Shown here in pieces: positions 36,851 to 49,567 of a stretch of 64,000 bases of DNA. Numbering within the stretch: position 1 is the stretch's first letter; the number at the start of each line of letters is the position of its first letter. The stretch comes from Panagrolaimus kolymaensis (taxonomy: Eukaryota; Nematoda; Chromadorea; Rhabditida; Panagrolaimidae): contig JAJQJQ010000007.1 of the NCBI GenBank assembly GCA_028622995.1, positions 558,001 through 622,000 of the forward strand. The letters are read 5' to 3'. The translations under genes and the position numbers were made by a program. The notes below the pieces were generated by a model. The model had not been told where the DNA came from. It did no database searches and saw only the letters and a list, made by a program, of their open reading frames with translations.

Positions 36851-38990
36851 TCAAGTGTGCAATGGATTACTGGCTTTATCACCAAATTCCTTTTGACATG
36901 AATCACATGACCATTCATTTTCGGGTGGATTTGGAAGGGATGGAGTTAAACAATAACAATGGAATCCTCGATCACAATCATCACAAAAAAGTAATTTGTC
37001 CTATAAAAAAAGAAAGCTTTTTAAAAGAAAAGATTTTAGTTAAAAGTTGATTTACATCATTCTCAGATGTTCCACAAATTCGACAACTTTTACATTCAAT
37101 GCATTGCCAACCATGTCGTTTAGTTGCAATAACCATATTTGAGGTAAATTTAAGGCAAGTTGGATGAGCTAAAATTTACCAAACATGGGAATTTATTTAA
37201 AAGAGCTTTAAAAAAGAGTTTACCTCCTCGACCACAATCTTTACAATTAACCAAATCTTCAGGTTGTCCAGTGGCTTTATTATCTAATTTTGTTCCTTCA
37301 CAAAAATCACAACTATCTGCAATTTCAATTTGAGGTGGTGATGGTCGTTGATGAGGTAGTGACTGATGTGGTCCTAAAAAAATAACCCATTGAATCAACT
37401 CGCGCTCTCAATTTTTTGTTTGTTGCGCTTTTCACATTTTTCTTTCATTTTTGCAGTATGTGTCTGTGTGTTTTCACTTATGTGTGTTATTGTCTGTCAA
37501 CTTTCAAGCATTCATCAATTTTAAAAATAGAAACCTTTATCTTAGAAAACTTCGTGCAAAAAAATTATTAAAAATAGAATTGCTTAAAAAATATTTTACT
37601 TAAAAATATGTAAAAATTATTAATCACTTTAAAAAATAAGAATAAAATAATTTTCTACACGAAGGGGAAAAGTCAGACAAAGGAATCTTCTTTGCTATCT
37701 GCTAAATTTCGACGAAAACTATGATTGAATGATAGAAAGTGACTTAAACACACACAAAAAAATGAAAGAAAAAACACATACATGAAAGAAATATGTAAAA
37801 TAATATATAAATAAGAGGAAAAATCCCGAATCGTCAATAAATATATAATATCTCTGCCACTGGGAAAATAAAATAAAAGAGAAGACCCGCAATTTGAAGG
37901 GTTTTTTTTTATAAAGCTCTGATCTCTCTCTCATAGGTTTTAAATTTTAAAGTGTCTAAAATGAAGGTAAATCTTGCAGCAGAAAGCAGCAGCATCGGGG
38001 ATTATTCATTCAACTAATCTGGTCTGGTTTTATATTTTTTGGTTGTTGGGTTTAATGAAGAATTATTATTATGTAAATTTAAAGTGATGTCATACTTGGA
38101 CTTTTAGGAGTATTATTTGAAGCTGTTTCAGCGTGAGCATGAGATTTATGATAGGTTAAACCAGGTCGAGATTTATATCGAGCTCCACAATCTGAAAACA
38201 TATAAGTCATTTGTGGTTTGATTAATACCAAATTGTATTGTACCTTGACAAACGAATGGGCGAGTATCAACTCCATCTGGACCAGGAGTATAATTGGCTG
38301 ATCCACCGCCACGTTTTGATGGACCTTTAAATGGTACATCTTTTGGAATATTAGTTCGGCGTCGTCTTCGCTTTTTATCTCCTCCTCCCCAATCATCTTC
38401 ATCGGAATGATCTGGATCGAGATCATCTTGTTCAATATCTTCCATTTCAATATGCTCCTAAAGAAAGGGAATACATATATTTAAGTTTTAAAAACAATGC
38501 AAAAAAATCTTACAAAATTAGTTCGACCTGATGAAAATTTACTGCTTGATTGTGGGGTTGACTCATTTGAAATTTCATTTTGCCATGGAATCTGCGGTAG
38601 ATCAGGATTCATCAAACGATCAACTGAAGCTTTTAATGAAGCATCAGTGGCAAGAATATATTTAAATTCAACAGCGTCAAATGAAACTTTATCATTGGCT
38701 TTCCATTTTTGAGCTTTGTATCGAAATGCCTGTAAAAAAAATTAGAAATACATATGTGGCAATAAGCTTCAATTAAAAGTTCGATTTATTCCATAAAGGT
38801 TGCTTACTTCTGTGGGAATTAGAGTTTCACATCGATCTGCTTCTTGTTTAAAAAGATGATTACTTGGACGTTGAGCAATTCCAGTGGATTGATCAAAAAA
38901 TGGATATGGTCGACGTCTTTGGGATATTAATCTTTTATTAAATTTTGCACAACTTCGTAATTGTTCCAAATATGCTGCTTCTGAGATCAT
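36851..38990 (-). CDS. dpff-1: DPF/BAF45-type double PHD finger protein (C. elegans dpff-1 type)
   Basis: Seven exons (38808-38990, 38514-38729, 38244-38457, 38096-38191, 37224-37373, 37056-37168, 36851-37000) give 373 residues. The order is typical for DPF1-3: a Requiem N-terminal domain ([17 protein letters not shown], then [21 protein letters not shown]), an acidic then Arg-rich nuclear signal ([13 protein letters not shown]), one C2H2 finger ([22 protein letters not shown]) and tandem PHD fingers (CDFCEG..., [20 protein letters not shown] and WSCDSC). DPF proteins read acetylated/crotonylated H3 within SWI/SNF (BAF) remodelling complexes. A 722-bp intron separates the C2H2 and PHD exons. 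It is divergent from SAN-1 with about 450 bp between starts. Confidence 0.9.
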
Positions 38991-39442
38991 AGCTTAAACC
39001 CCTGCAAACAAAAGATTTGGTAGTGAATAAAAGATAAGGAGGAGAAAGCAAACATGAGTAAAAGAAAAATCAATAAAATGTAAAGCTGCCAGAGAAAAGG
39101 TTAATGCAACAAAAAAAAGATGGATGGAATGTTTATAAAATGCTGCAAGTCTATCAGTAGCACATTTTAGCAACAAAAAAATTATGGTAAAACAAATGTT
39201 TGTAATTTTAAATCGTAAAAAAAGTGAAAGTTGCTAAAAATCGATAGAAAAAATGGCAACAAAAAAAAAGCAAGCGATGCGCAGCAACATTTTCCTCCAA
39301 TAAATTTTTCGTTTCAGAACTCCTTCATGCGGCAACGCTTCAATTTGAAAGAAACCAAAAACTTTGTCTTCAACTTTCTCAGCCACTTCATTCAATTTTT
39401 TTATTTTCAATTTCTCCAACACTTTTAATTCCTCAAACAACA
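38991..39442. promoter_or_regulatory. Divergent upstream region of DPF and SAN-1 genes
   Basis: About 450 bp between two start codons on opposite strands, so it should hold both promoters. No specific element was identified; the weak open frames here are on both strands and non-coding in appearance. Confidence 0.4.
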
Positions 39443-40696
39443 ATGTCGACTGAATCTTCAAATGATACAAAACCTAAACGTCAACTTGATTGGTATGATA
39501 ACATAGAAAATATTCGTCCAGTTCGTGGTGGACATTCTGCTGCATCGGTGATGGCAGCTGTTTCAGCTCCTATTGTTACGGTTACTGAAGCTCGTGAAAA
39601 ATTTGAATGTTCTTTGAAAGAAGCTGAATCGTCGGAAGATCCATTAGCTGTTATGATCAAATTTGTCAAATGGTTCGATGATCATTTTTTATCTGGTAAG
39701 GTCAGTGTATTACATCCAATGCTGTATCAAATTTTAACCAAATATGGCACTGAATCAAGATATCGAAATGATGAAAGAATTATGAAGTTATGGCTTCGAT
39801 TAGCTGATAATTTTCCTGAACGTGGTTTTGCTGTTATGCAATTAGCATGCTCACGTGGATCATGTCGTGAATTTGCAAAGTTTTACATCTTTTGGTCTAA
39901 AATGTATGAATATGCTGGTATGTTTATCATTCATTATTACAAGATTTAAAACATTTCACTCTTTTAGAACAAATGGATCGTGCACGTGAAATTCTTGCTC
40001 GTGGAATATTTAACCGTGCTACACCAATCACCGAGCTTCATGAAGCTTCTGATGCGCTTGAACTTAGAATTTGCCGATGGACTATGGAAAAGCAAAAGAA
40101 GCAAGATGAATGTGATTTCAGCGACGATGATGACTTTATGGAAAGTCGAAAAGTGTTTCGACAGTTTGATGTTGAAGAAACGGAACATGGATATCGTGCA
40201 CCAACTTTAAGAGATCAAACTTCAACGCCAAAGAAAATAAAAATCAATCCAAACATCAAAGCTGATTTTGATATCTATGTTGAAGATGATGGCGATGACT
40301 TCTCAATTCCGAAATCGTCTAATTTACAAATTCCGAAGATTGAAGATGAGCTGGATTCTGATCCTGATTGGCAAGTAAGTTGTTTGCTTTCATTTCTTTT
40401 TCACCTCATTTCCATTTTAGTCGATCTTTGGTTATGCTGATAATCCGAATTTGCATATTGACATCACAGAAAATACCGTGCCACGTGAGAAGATGGGTAC
40501 TCGAGGTGTTCCTGGAATCAAACCATGTCCTGATGAACCTTTAGCTGCATTCTCTGTTTATTGTGAAGCTCAGAAAGCTAAGATGCAAAGTATTCTTCGT
40601 CGAGAATTGATTCGTGGACTTTCTATGGAAGAAGCATATCTTCAACGACTAATGGATCAAAATGGACTTGGTAATGGTCAAACGAATGCTGCATAG
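39443..40696 (+). CDS. san-1: Mad3/BubR1-like spindle checkpoint protein (SAN-1 type)
   Basis: Three exons (39443-39917, 39968-40374, 40421-40696) give 385 residues. The Mad3/BUB1 homology region I is clear: DPLAVMIKFVKWFDDHF, LHPMLYQILTKYG, DERIMKLWLRLADNF and the TPR-like helices through AREILARGIFNRATP. There is no kinase domain, so it is Mad3/SAN-1 rather than BUB1. In other species a KEN box followed by basic residues precedes this region and inhibits APC/C-Cdc20. Here the equivalent site is WYDNIENIRPVRGG, with Ile at the Lys position (residue 21), and no KEN occurs elsewhere in the protein. The C-terminal third (FGYADNPNLHIDITEN, PGIKPCPDEPLAAF) is a second conserved block. It converges on the transporter gene. 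Confidence 0.85.
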
Positions 40697-40807
40697 TTCA
40701 ATCTTTGTTGTTTACGGTGATATTTTCATGACTTTTAAATTTTCTTTTGTATTTTTTCTTTTATTTTTTCACTTTATTTTGAATAAATTATATTACCAAA
40801 TTTGCGA

Positions 40808-42652
40808 CTAATCATGAATTTCCTTTGTTTTGACTTCCATTGTTTTCTTTGTTAACAACGTAAATGCCGCGGGTTCATCGGTGGCCATGTAACAAAATAT
40901 GATATTAGCCTGAAATGATGAATCTAGATTTATGTCACTTTATTTGATTAAGAAAAATTTTGGCAGCTGCAAAGAGACTTACTATAAAATTGAAAACTCC
41001 TAAAATGTAAAATATTATTCTCCACTGAGTTTTGTTTGAATCATCGTGAACAAAAATGGCAACTAAAGCTGGAGCAAGAAAAAGAGTTATGCATTTAATA
41101 AATTGAATATTTGCAATTACAAAAGCGCTGAATTGTCTGAAAACATAGATTGAGAGATAGTTGTTATAAATTTGTGTCACCTTGAAACTAATGCACCACA
41201 TTTATAAAATCCTCCACAATTAGCTCCAATAAAGGCATTGATGCTTGAAAATAATAAAATTGGAATTGATGGATATTCATCAGGAATATGGCCAACGATA
41301 ATGAAAATTATTCCAGGAACTATCAATGCAATACTGTTAAAGATTATCATCTTTTTACGTTCATTACAGCTTCTGCAAATCTTAGTTACATCTCAATAGT
41401 TTCAACCTTGTGGTAGCTATAAACTTACTTTATTTTATCACTCAAATATCCAGAAAGAAATTTTGCTGGAATATGAGAAATGGCTGGCAATGCGGCAAGC
41501 CACCCGGTGTTAGCAATACCATAATGAAGGACGCTATTAATATAAGTTGGAATGTAAATAAGTAAAAAGATTGCAGAAAATATATCCACGAAAGCATTAA
41601 ACCATACAGCTAAAATTACAGGATTTTTGCATATTTCTTTATATGGAACAAACGAATCCATATTTATGTGAGATTGAGTTTTATTTCGATGAATTTTTTC
41701 TAATTCCATTGGAGAAACAGATTTATGCGTTGATGGATGATCGGTGTAAAAAATAAGCCATAAAATGAAAAGAATTAAGGAAACTATTCCATGTGAATAA
41801 TAAACTAATGGCCAACCAAAACTTGATTCACATAACTAAAAATATTACTACAAACTAGTAAGTATCAAGATAAATGAAAAGGTTAGATTTTTTTAGAAAT
41901 TAAAAAAGTTCTTATTTCTCTCTCGTCATCCCAATTAATAAACTTTTGGGAAAAAACCCTTTTTTTTAAATATTTAACTAACGTACAATTCCCGATACCG
42001 GATTTGTGATTGTCGAAGAAATTTGAGTAAAGCAAGTTAAGATTGCAACAAAAATTCCATTTTGCTTTAATGAAGCCCATCTCGAACACAAAATTCCAAT
42101 GGCAGCAAAATCAGCGGCGTATGCCATACCTTGAAAAACTCTCAAAATTAAAAACCAAATCAATCCTGCTTTAACGGCAATTGGAACTAAAATAGTTGAA
42201 AAGGTTGAAATAATTCCAGCTGAAAAAAATACATATCTTGCACCAAATTGAGTGTACAAATAATTGAATGGAAATGTTGCAAGTATGCTTCCTATGGCTG
42301 CAGCCCACATAAGCATGGATTTTTCTTTTTGATTATAAAAATATTCAACTGTTTGCGAGGTCTTATTAGTATCAGCAGCAGCGGAGGAAGAAGATGTGGA
42401 AGTTGTCCCATTTGAAGGTTTAATCATACAAATAAAAGTAAAATTTTGTGCTGTAAGATTGGAACATATTGAAGTTAAACATAAACAACCCAAAATAAGA
42501 ATAAAATAACGAAAACGATGTGAGAAAATATTTGATGATGAAGATACTGTAGCATGATTGTCTTTGACGTTGTCAATTTGAGAGGAGGCATCAGTTTGGT
42601 GAAGGTTTATTGTTTCAAAAGATGGCGGTGGTACTTCCGAGATTTTCGTCAT
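40808..42652 (-). CDS. SLC17-like major facilitator transporter
   Basis: Five exons (41987-42652, 41429-41835, 41181-41372, 40983-41136, 40808-40909) give 506 residues with about 12 membrane spans. Family features include a glycosylated extracellular loop between TM1 and TM2 (NGTTSTSSSSAAADTNKT), LRVFQGMAYAADFAAIG, NPVSGILCESSFGWPLVYYSHG and WLAALPAISHIPAKFLSGYLSD. The SLC17 family carries phosphate, sialic acid, glutamate or other organic anions; nematodes have many members of unknown substrate. The donor of exon 1 (ATT|GTACGT) was chosen because only it joins in frame to the conserved LCESS. A further in-frame ATG lies 26 codons upstream, but MTKISEVPPP has the better context. Confidence 0.85.
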
Positions 42653-43278
42653 TGTAAATATTCCATAAACTTTATAGCTTTTAATAACTAACTTCTTACA
42701 TAAATTTTTACCCTTAAAAACACAAAACAAAGATTACATATTTCCCGAACGATAAGCTTCGATTAACTAACTAGCTTACCACCAAAAAGAGAAAACAAAG
42801 ACACAAAAGCCAGTAATATAAAGTTAAAGTAAGTTTAATGAAAAAAGCAAACAATTTTATGACCAAAAAATAAATAAAACCAAAGCACACAAAAAATGAT
42901 GGAAAGGGAATACCTTTTTAATTTCTCCCTTTCGATCAAATTTTTAAACAATTGATTGAATAAAGTTTGTCGATTTTTTGTTGTTCTCACATATTAGAGC
43001 CAGCGATTCAACTTTGCATTTATTAAAAAAAACATGTAAAATTGTATTATTAAAAAGGAAGCAAAAAAAGCAAAGCAGTGATCGAAAAAATAAGAAACTT
43101 CTTCCAAAGCCTTAATCCAACATGGCGCTATCACAATCAATGAATCACTCAAACGTTTTTCTATCTTGTAAACCTCCAAGTTCTCGCTAATGTTTTTGCA
43201 CAAAAAATACAATTTTTTAAAAGTTTTATTTTACATTTCTAATATACAAAAATAACAAAGTACAAAAATTTTACAATA
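42653..43278. other. Intergenic spacer, transporter to PP2A subunit
   Basis: About 630 bp of AT-rich DNA containing the transporter 5' flank and the PP2A B'' 3' flank. No exon or RNA gene seen. Confidence 0.45.
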
Positions 43279-44819
43279 TTACAAAGATGTGTCAGATGTG
43301 TCAAAATCTTCGACCAGTTCGTCTCTCAATAATCGATATTCAATAGAACAGTATTTTTCCCAATCAGATAATTGTGCATTGTTTGATGTCTAAAATAGAT
43401 AAAATTAGTGAAAGCTTAGAATAACTGACATGAAATGAAGCTTAAGGATACATTGTTGAGTCAAGCCAACTAAATGAAACTTCACAACAACAAAAACGAG
43501 TTAACAAAAAATCCAATAACCAACCTCGATACTTTCTGTTTCATTACCAGATGTTTCTTGCTCGAGGTATTTGGAGAAATTGATCAATGTATTGAAGAAT
43601 CGATGAGCCAAACCACATCTTTTCAAGTCACATAAAGTTATTTGACCATTTTCAGGAGCAGCGATATCATAAAGCTGAAAAAAAGAAATAATTTTTGGTA
43701 GACAATGATAAGAACTTACTTGGCAGGCAACGTCATCCCATTCCATAGGCTCGATATTTTCCAAAAGCAGCTGTTCGACGACATCATTGTAAAATAGTTG
43801 AATTTCATAGAACGAGATGATGCCATTTCCATCAAGATCCACACATCTGAACCAATATTCAATTGATGATGGATGCCGCTTGTCTTCTTCAGCTAACAAA
43901 AATGTAACAAATTCTTGAAATCCAATTGTTTCAATTCGATGATCTTTCACAGGTCCAATTGATGTTGTTGCTCTTGATGGTGGCTTTCGATTGACTGCTG
44001 TGCTGAATATTCTGTCAATTATTCGATCAGTGAGAACTCCACGATAATGACACTTCATGTCTTCAATGGAAATACGCAAATCATGATCAACATCGACTTC
44101 CCAGAATTTGCAGAAACAAACATAGAAATGCTGGTAAGAAAAATAATTTGTGATCAAATTGACTTCTGTGACTTCTTCGAGCGTGCGCAAAGTACTAAGA
44201 AAGTTGGATTTTCGAAGTTCATGAGCAGTGATTCTTCCAGTCCAAGAGCGATTAACATTCCAGAATATTCTTACAACCACCACATCCACGTAACAAGGAT
44301 GAAAAGAAGTACCTTCGATCAAGAAATTTAGGCCAGGATAAGTATAAAGGATATCATAAAGAATTGAATGAAAATCTTCCTTTTCAAGATAAGCACGTGA
44401 TGGGAGACCAGTTTTAGCAACAGCAAGAGTGAAAATGAACCTTGAAGTTTCATCATGATTCTTTTCAATCATTCTAAAAAACATCAAAGTTATAGTAGGA
44501 TAGAAGGAAAAAGCAAAACATACTCATTCCAATAGTTTGTAAACTGCTCGAAGGAAACATCAGGATTATCACTTGCAGAAAGACTTGAACATTGGCAAAC
44601 AGCTTCATAAACTCCACGTTTAGCATAAACAGGCAAACCAATTCTACGACAAACTTCATCAAAATCTTTTGGTTGCAAGAGTTTCTTTGATTCAAAAATT
44701 GTTTTGATTCTTGACAGCGCGATACAATTTTCAGCCTTTGAAACAGGTTTACCAGAAGGAAAATGAAACGATGGGATATTTGAAAGTTTTCCAGCAATCT
44801 TTGAATAGTTGAGTTGCAT
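43279..44819 (-). CDS. PP2A regulatory subunit B'' (PR72/PR130-like, EF-hand)
   Basis: Four exons (44524-44819, 43720-44473, 43525-43674, 43279-43389) give 436 residues. The B'' (PPP2R3) signature is present: FWNVNRSWTGRITAHELRKS, YFSYQHFYVCFCKFWEVD, a first EF-hand-like VDVDHDLRISIEDM and a canonical EF-hand DLDGNGIISFYE. B'' subunits target the PP2A core enzyme in a calcium-dependent way; the C. elegans member RSA-1 recruits PP2A to centrosomes. The protein lacks the long isoform N-terminus, like PR48/PR59. The C-terminal exon is short and acidic. Confidence 0.9.
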
Positions 44820-45181
44820 TGTTTGTCAAGAAAGAGGTTGAAAAATGAAAACAAGATAATCAAACAACCAAATTCCATTTTTTTTAGCAAAGATCATCCA
44901 TCCTAAAAAAAGAGAGCGAGCAACCAATTTCGTGAGAAGAATTTTTTCAAAAGGCGGAAATTCAAAAATGAATGGAGCTATTTTGATTGAAGAAAATGAC
45001 ACAAAAGAAACACATTTTAATGCATTTAATAAAATCATCGCAAGGAATCATTTAGTCTAAAGTGAATTACAATGTAATCATTTTTGGGAGTATAAATGCA
45101 TCAATAGCCATATCATTCAACCATCACCAAATAATAAATTTAATGAAAATTATTTTTTGTTTTTTAAATTTTTATAAAATG
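44820..45181. other. Spacer between PP2A B'' and SDR pseudogene
   Basis: About 360 bp, AT-rich. The PP2A subunit promoter should be here. Nothing else recognised. Confidence 0.4.
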
Positions 45182-45760
45182 TTTCAAGAAAGTTTCGATG
45201 AAAATGTTGTAATTATTACTGGAAGTTCACCGGGTATTGGACAAGCAGCAGCTATTTCATTTGCAAAAGCTGGAGCTTCTGTTATTATTCATCGACGATC
45301 ATCTGATGATGGATTAAAGAAAACTTTGAATTTGATTTTAGATCAAGGAATATCAAAGGATAAAATTCATACTGTTAAAGGTTCAGTTACAGAAGATTCA
45401 ACTTTAAAAGCTTTGGTGGATGTAACAATCTCAAAATTTGGAGAAATTGATATTTTACTCAACAATGTTGGACTTACTAAAAAAAGAGGATTTAGATGAT
45501 TATCTTCTATGGCTAATTTTGTTTATGTTTTAAATGTAAATCTTCGAATGTAATAATGAAGCTTAAATCAAGGCATAACTCAATCACAGTTTCACACTCG
45601 AGCTGAAGTCTAAAAATCAATGATGGATGAAATGGTAAACGGAATTTCATTTGATCGAAAAGGATCATCCTAAGAAATGGCGGGTTTTCTTCTTTTCATG
45701 GTCTTTAATAAAGCTGCATACATGTCTGGGTAATAATAATGGTAAATGGTGGAATTTTTA
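45182..45760 (+). pseudogene. Short-chain dehydrogenase/reductase pseudogene
   Basis: An open stretch from 45182 (MFQESFDENVVIITG) to 45499 encodes the Rossmann N-half of a classical SDR: the cofactor motif TGSSPGIGQAAA and ILLNNVG are intact. It then hits a stop where the family continues; downstream, recognisable pieces persist in other frames (NFVYVLNVNLRM, then DEMVNGISF) between stops. No catalytic YxxxK segment can be found. It is a decayed copy of the nematode SDR family (dhs-like). No intron would rescue it. Confidence 0.75.
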
Positions 45761-45859
45761 TTAGCTCGCCAACAATTAAATCGGATTAAAAATTCAGTAT
45801 TTTACGACAAAAGGTTTTTTTATTTTTAAATATAAATTCGTTTATTATTTATAAAAAAA

Positions 45860-46959
45860 TTAAGAAGGCAACTTTTTACAAACAAAAGTACTGCCAACTT
45901 CAAAACACCAATTATCATCTAATTCCCCAACTTGATGATTTGGAAAATCTTTAAAGTTACACGAATTCGTAGTCCAAAGCATTCCACAATTTTGAAATGC
46001 ATGATTTTTGCGTACAAGATCGGGTTGCCTTGGAAGCCATTTAATATAATCCACTGGTGTGCCATCTGTCCATTGCCATGTTGCTTCATTATCATCACTA
46101 AATAAACCAATCCATGTTTGATTAAACCACCCACAATGATTAATTGATGCCAAATCTAAAGGTAAAGGTATCTAAATTTTTTAATATTTCTGGAAAAAAT
46201 TACTTGCGATAAATAAAGCTTCTTCTTCACTATGGTATGATGCTAAATGGGCATTTTGTACTTTACACATCATTTCAGCATTTGGCCAGTTTTGATTATA
46301 ATAAATTTTATAACAACTATCTGTATAATTAAAAAATGTCCAAGTTTTTGGACAAGCTTTTAATTTTTCTGGTAATGTCTTTGTTGTTTTGATGGTTGTA
46401 CGTAGGACTGAAGGTGTAATGGTGGTCATTGAGGTTAAAATTTTGATTTGACAAACATAATGTTTTTGTTTGAAACAATCATCAACAATCCATTTTCCAT
46501 TTTGCATTATTATGGCGGCGCATTCATCATCAGAAGCTCTTTTAAATTTCGGCTTATAATCTGAGCTCCAATTAGTAAAATTAAAAGGTGTTCCATCAAT
46601 CCATTCATATAATCCAAGCGTAAAAAGTTTTGTTAAACCAAACCAAAATTCGTTATTACCGTCAGAACTTTCCGTAAAACTGATAAGGCCTTGTTCTAAA
46701 AATTATTATTTTTTATTTTCTAATTTTCTAAAAGAAAGATAGATATACGAGCTAAATGAATGCCGTCAGCCAAATCATTGATTGTTGCTAAATGACCTCC
46801 AAGATTAACACAATTTTTTTCCGCTGTCAAATAATAAGTTTTTCCTGGTGGAAAAATATAGCAAGTATTTTCATCTGAAAACGAAGTAATTGCTCCATTT
46901 GGACATGAAGCAATCATAAAATCGAAAAGTAAAAAACTCAAAATAATAATAGTTAACAT
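45860..46959 (-). CDS. Secreted C-type lectin with two CTLDs
   Basis: Three exons (46749-46959, 46204-46695, 45860-46155) give 332 residues. A signal peptide (MLTIIILSFLLFDFMIASC) is followed by CTLD 1 (CPNGAITSF to HYVCQI, with WIDGTPFNFTNW and WIVDDC), a Thr-rich linker (MTTITPSVLRTTIKTTK) and CTLD 2 (CPKTWTFFNYTDSCYKI to FVCKKL, with WTDGTPVDYIKW). Neither domain shows EPN or a clean QPD before WND, so sugar binding is uncertain. Such clec proteins are often induced by pathogens in nematodes. It is the first of three related lectin genes on this strand. Confidence 0.85.
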
Positions 46960-47643
46960 TTTTTGTTATGCTTTTTAAGGCTGTCGATATTTTCATTTAT
47001 ATAAGCATTCTCGTTATATTTATTTTATTACTTAATCCTAATATATTTTTTTGTCAGATCTTTACTTTAAAAATGATAATCTTTTAAAATATAATTTTAA
47101 TATTTTTTTGATAAGGACGTTATGTTTTTTTGGGTTTTATTTGTTTAATGATAAAAATGCGTGGAAAAAAGCTGTCCGTTAGATAGTTAGAATATTTACC
47201 TTTTTAGAAGCTTACAAAATTTTCATCCTTTTTTTGCACAAGTATTAAACTTTGTTTTGCTTCAATGTTTTAATAAACAAAAAAATGGAGTAAAAATTTA
47301 TTGGGTTAAATAAAAACACATTACTTTTATCTAATTTTGTTAATTCTTAATGTTACGAAAACAAAATTTGTATATGTTTTTTGATAGCTTAACACTACGT
47401 AAATTAATACCAAGCATTAATGTTTTACCTAAAAATTCTCTAAACATATATATAAATATTTTTAAAGGAACACAACCCATACAAAAATGTGAATAAGTTA
47501 ATAAACTATTTTTTTGTTGTTACAAAAAAACAAAAATAAATTAAGTTTATTTTAAAAAGAAATTAATTCGAAAACAGCTAAACGTATTTCTAACGTTTTG
47601 AAGTGATACTGCAGAAGAGTAATCAACACTTTTTTTTCTTATT
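46960..47643. other. Spacer between lectin 1 and 7TM gene
   Basis: About 680 bp, very AT-rich. It holds two divergent 5' flanks; no element recognised. Confidence 0.4.
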
Positions 47644-48856
47644 ATGGTTAGAAATGGCAAATATGAATTTAAATGCTTTATTAGCGGTGTTAGAATTTAT
47701 GATGTTGATAAATTTCGATGTTCAATGGTGTCTTTTTCCGCAGCATTGGATCAAATATATTTTGGACATATTGGCGTTGCATTGTTGCTTCTCATTTTGG
47801 TAATTTCAATTTTTGGTAAGATTAAAGAAAATTATCGTTGGTTTATCCTAAATCAAGTGATTTGGGATTTGATTATTAGTTATGAATTTATTTGCGGAAA
47901 TGCTATTGCTTCATATATCACAAATGAGGCCAAATCTTGTTCACTTTCATATTTATTTTCTTATTATTTTCAAAACTTTATTTTTGAATCCATCCACACA
48001 AATCCATATTCCGCTTTGTTTTTATTATCATCTTCTCGATTATTAGCTTTGTATTTTATGAATTTTTATAAAAAACTAACCAAAGGTCGAAGAATTTTTT
48101 ACACCATTTTAATTTTTAATTTCATTTGTATTTCGATCCATGTCAGCGCTTTATTTCAATTTTTTCAAGGTAAACGCCGCGATGAAATAAACGCAATATT
48201 TTATGAATGTCGAAAAGGCAAATCTAAAGCAGTATGCACCAAAATGGTGGATTCCGATATGTTGAATGATTTCCAACTTAAAATTTTTAATATTTTATAC
48301 AAAATTTTTGCTTGCATTGGATTTATCAAACCTATAATTTTTTTATTGTTATCCATATTAGCTGCTATTATGATAATTTTTAAAGTTATCAAACAAGCCA
48401 AATTTCGATTAAAACTAAATCCAAAAGATTTTCAAAGCTCACTTCGAATTTCAATGGTTATTTTATTTATTACAAACTTTAATCAATGCTTTTGTTTTAA
48501 TTCTTGAAGGAACATATAATATTCAACAAATTTTTGAAGCTATCTTTAATATTCCACTTTTACATTCTTGGAATACTGGCAGTGAATGTGATGACTGCTT
48601 GGATTTTAGACTTCCACCTTGGTTTGATAGCAATTTGGGTTTGACATCGTCATTAATTATTCAAACAGTTATTCAACTTCGTATTTTCTTTGAATCAATT
48701 ATTGTTTTATTGATTATGACCGGATATCGAGAAGCTATAATAGATTTTATTAAATGCGTATATTTAGTGATGAAGCATCCACGCAAATTTTACAGGAATT
48801 TATTGATTTATTCCAAAAACTTGTTTTTTAAAATCAACACCAAACCTTGCGGTTAA
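47644..48856 (+). pseudogene. Nematode 7TM receptor gene with a single-base frameshift
   Basis: One uninterrupted frame runs from ATG 47644 for 287 codons and stops at 48507. The next frame continues the same protein from 48479 (LINAFVLILEG) through to a stop at 48856, ending in LLIMTGYREAIIDF, a chemoreceptor-like C-terminus. Skipping one T of the TTT at 48478-48480 joins a continuous transmembrane helix (ISMVILFITN then LINAFVLIL). No intron restores the frame (the 53-bp GT-AG candidate at 48457-48509 does not). About seven hydrophobic spans are visible; the subclass of nematode receptor is not recognised. It is either a recent pseudogene or a base error in the assembly. Confidence 0.7.
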
Positions 48857-48868
48857 ATTGGATTACAA

Positions 48869-49567
48869 TCAACCAATACGAGAAATTTTAACTAAAAAAT
48901 CAACAAGCATCCAATATAAAAACAAAAGCATAGTTATGAATAATAAAAATAAAACTATAAAAGTTTTACAATCGCAATTTGAAACATGATGTGGCGATAA
49001 ATTTGTATTTGTGTTTGGCTGCGCTATTGTAGTAGATTTGATCCTTTTGATTGAGCAAACGTAAGGTTTTTCTTTAAAGCAATCATCAACAATCCATTTT
49101 CCAGTTTGCATTACGATTGCTACACAAATGGAATCGGAAGTGTTTTGAGGCTGATTATTATCCCAATTAGTAAAATTTAGTCTCGAACCATCCCAGAATC
49201 CTGATTTTGAAAATGTTGATAAACCAATCCAAAAGCCATTTGAATAGCCATAATTAGTTTGTCTATTATTAAAGATCATCAGAGCTTGTTCTAAATTTTT
49301 AGTTTATTTCAAAAATTTAACTTTTTTTTTAAAATTTTTACGAGCTAAATAAATATTCTCTGTCATATCAGCGACAGTTACCAAATGTCCTCCATATGAA
49401 TTACAATCTTTCTCAGCGATTAAATAATAGCTTTTTACTGATTGAAATAAATAGAATTCATTATCATTTGAAAAAGAAGGAATCGCTCCAGCAAGGCATG
49501 AATTAATGGGAAAATCAAAAAAAGAAATCAAAAAAATTAAAACAACCAGCTTTTTTTTAAAAACCAA
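48869..49567 (-). CDS. C-type lectin with one CTLD and a C-terminal membrane anchor
   Basis: Two exons (49342-49567, 48869-49290) give 215 residues. A signal peptide (LVVLIFLISFFDFPINSC) leads to one CTLD (AGAIPSFSNDNEFYLF to YVCSIK, with WIGLSTF, FTNWDNNQPQN and WIVDDCF). Unlike its neighbours it lacks a second CTLD and instead ends in a hydrophobic span (IVLFLLFITMLLFLYWMLV), so it is probably membrane-tethered. The WDNNQPQN stretch near the calcium loop is a QP-type variant. Its stop codon lies 12 bp beyond the 3' end of the 7TM gene, with which it converges. Confidence 0.85.

Noticed and set aside
48457..48509. Possible 53-bp intron to explain the 7TM frameshift
   Set aside because: Has GT...AAG ends and a normal size, but joining leads to a third frame with stops; it also removes residues of a conserved helix.
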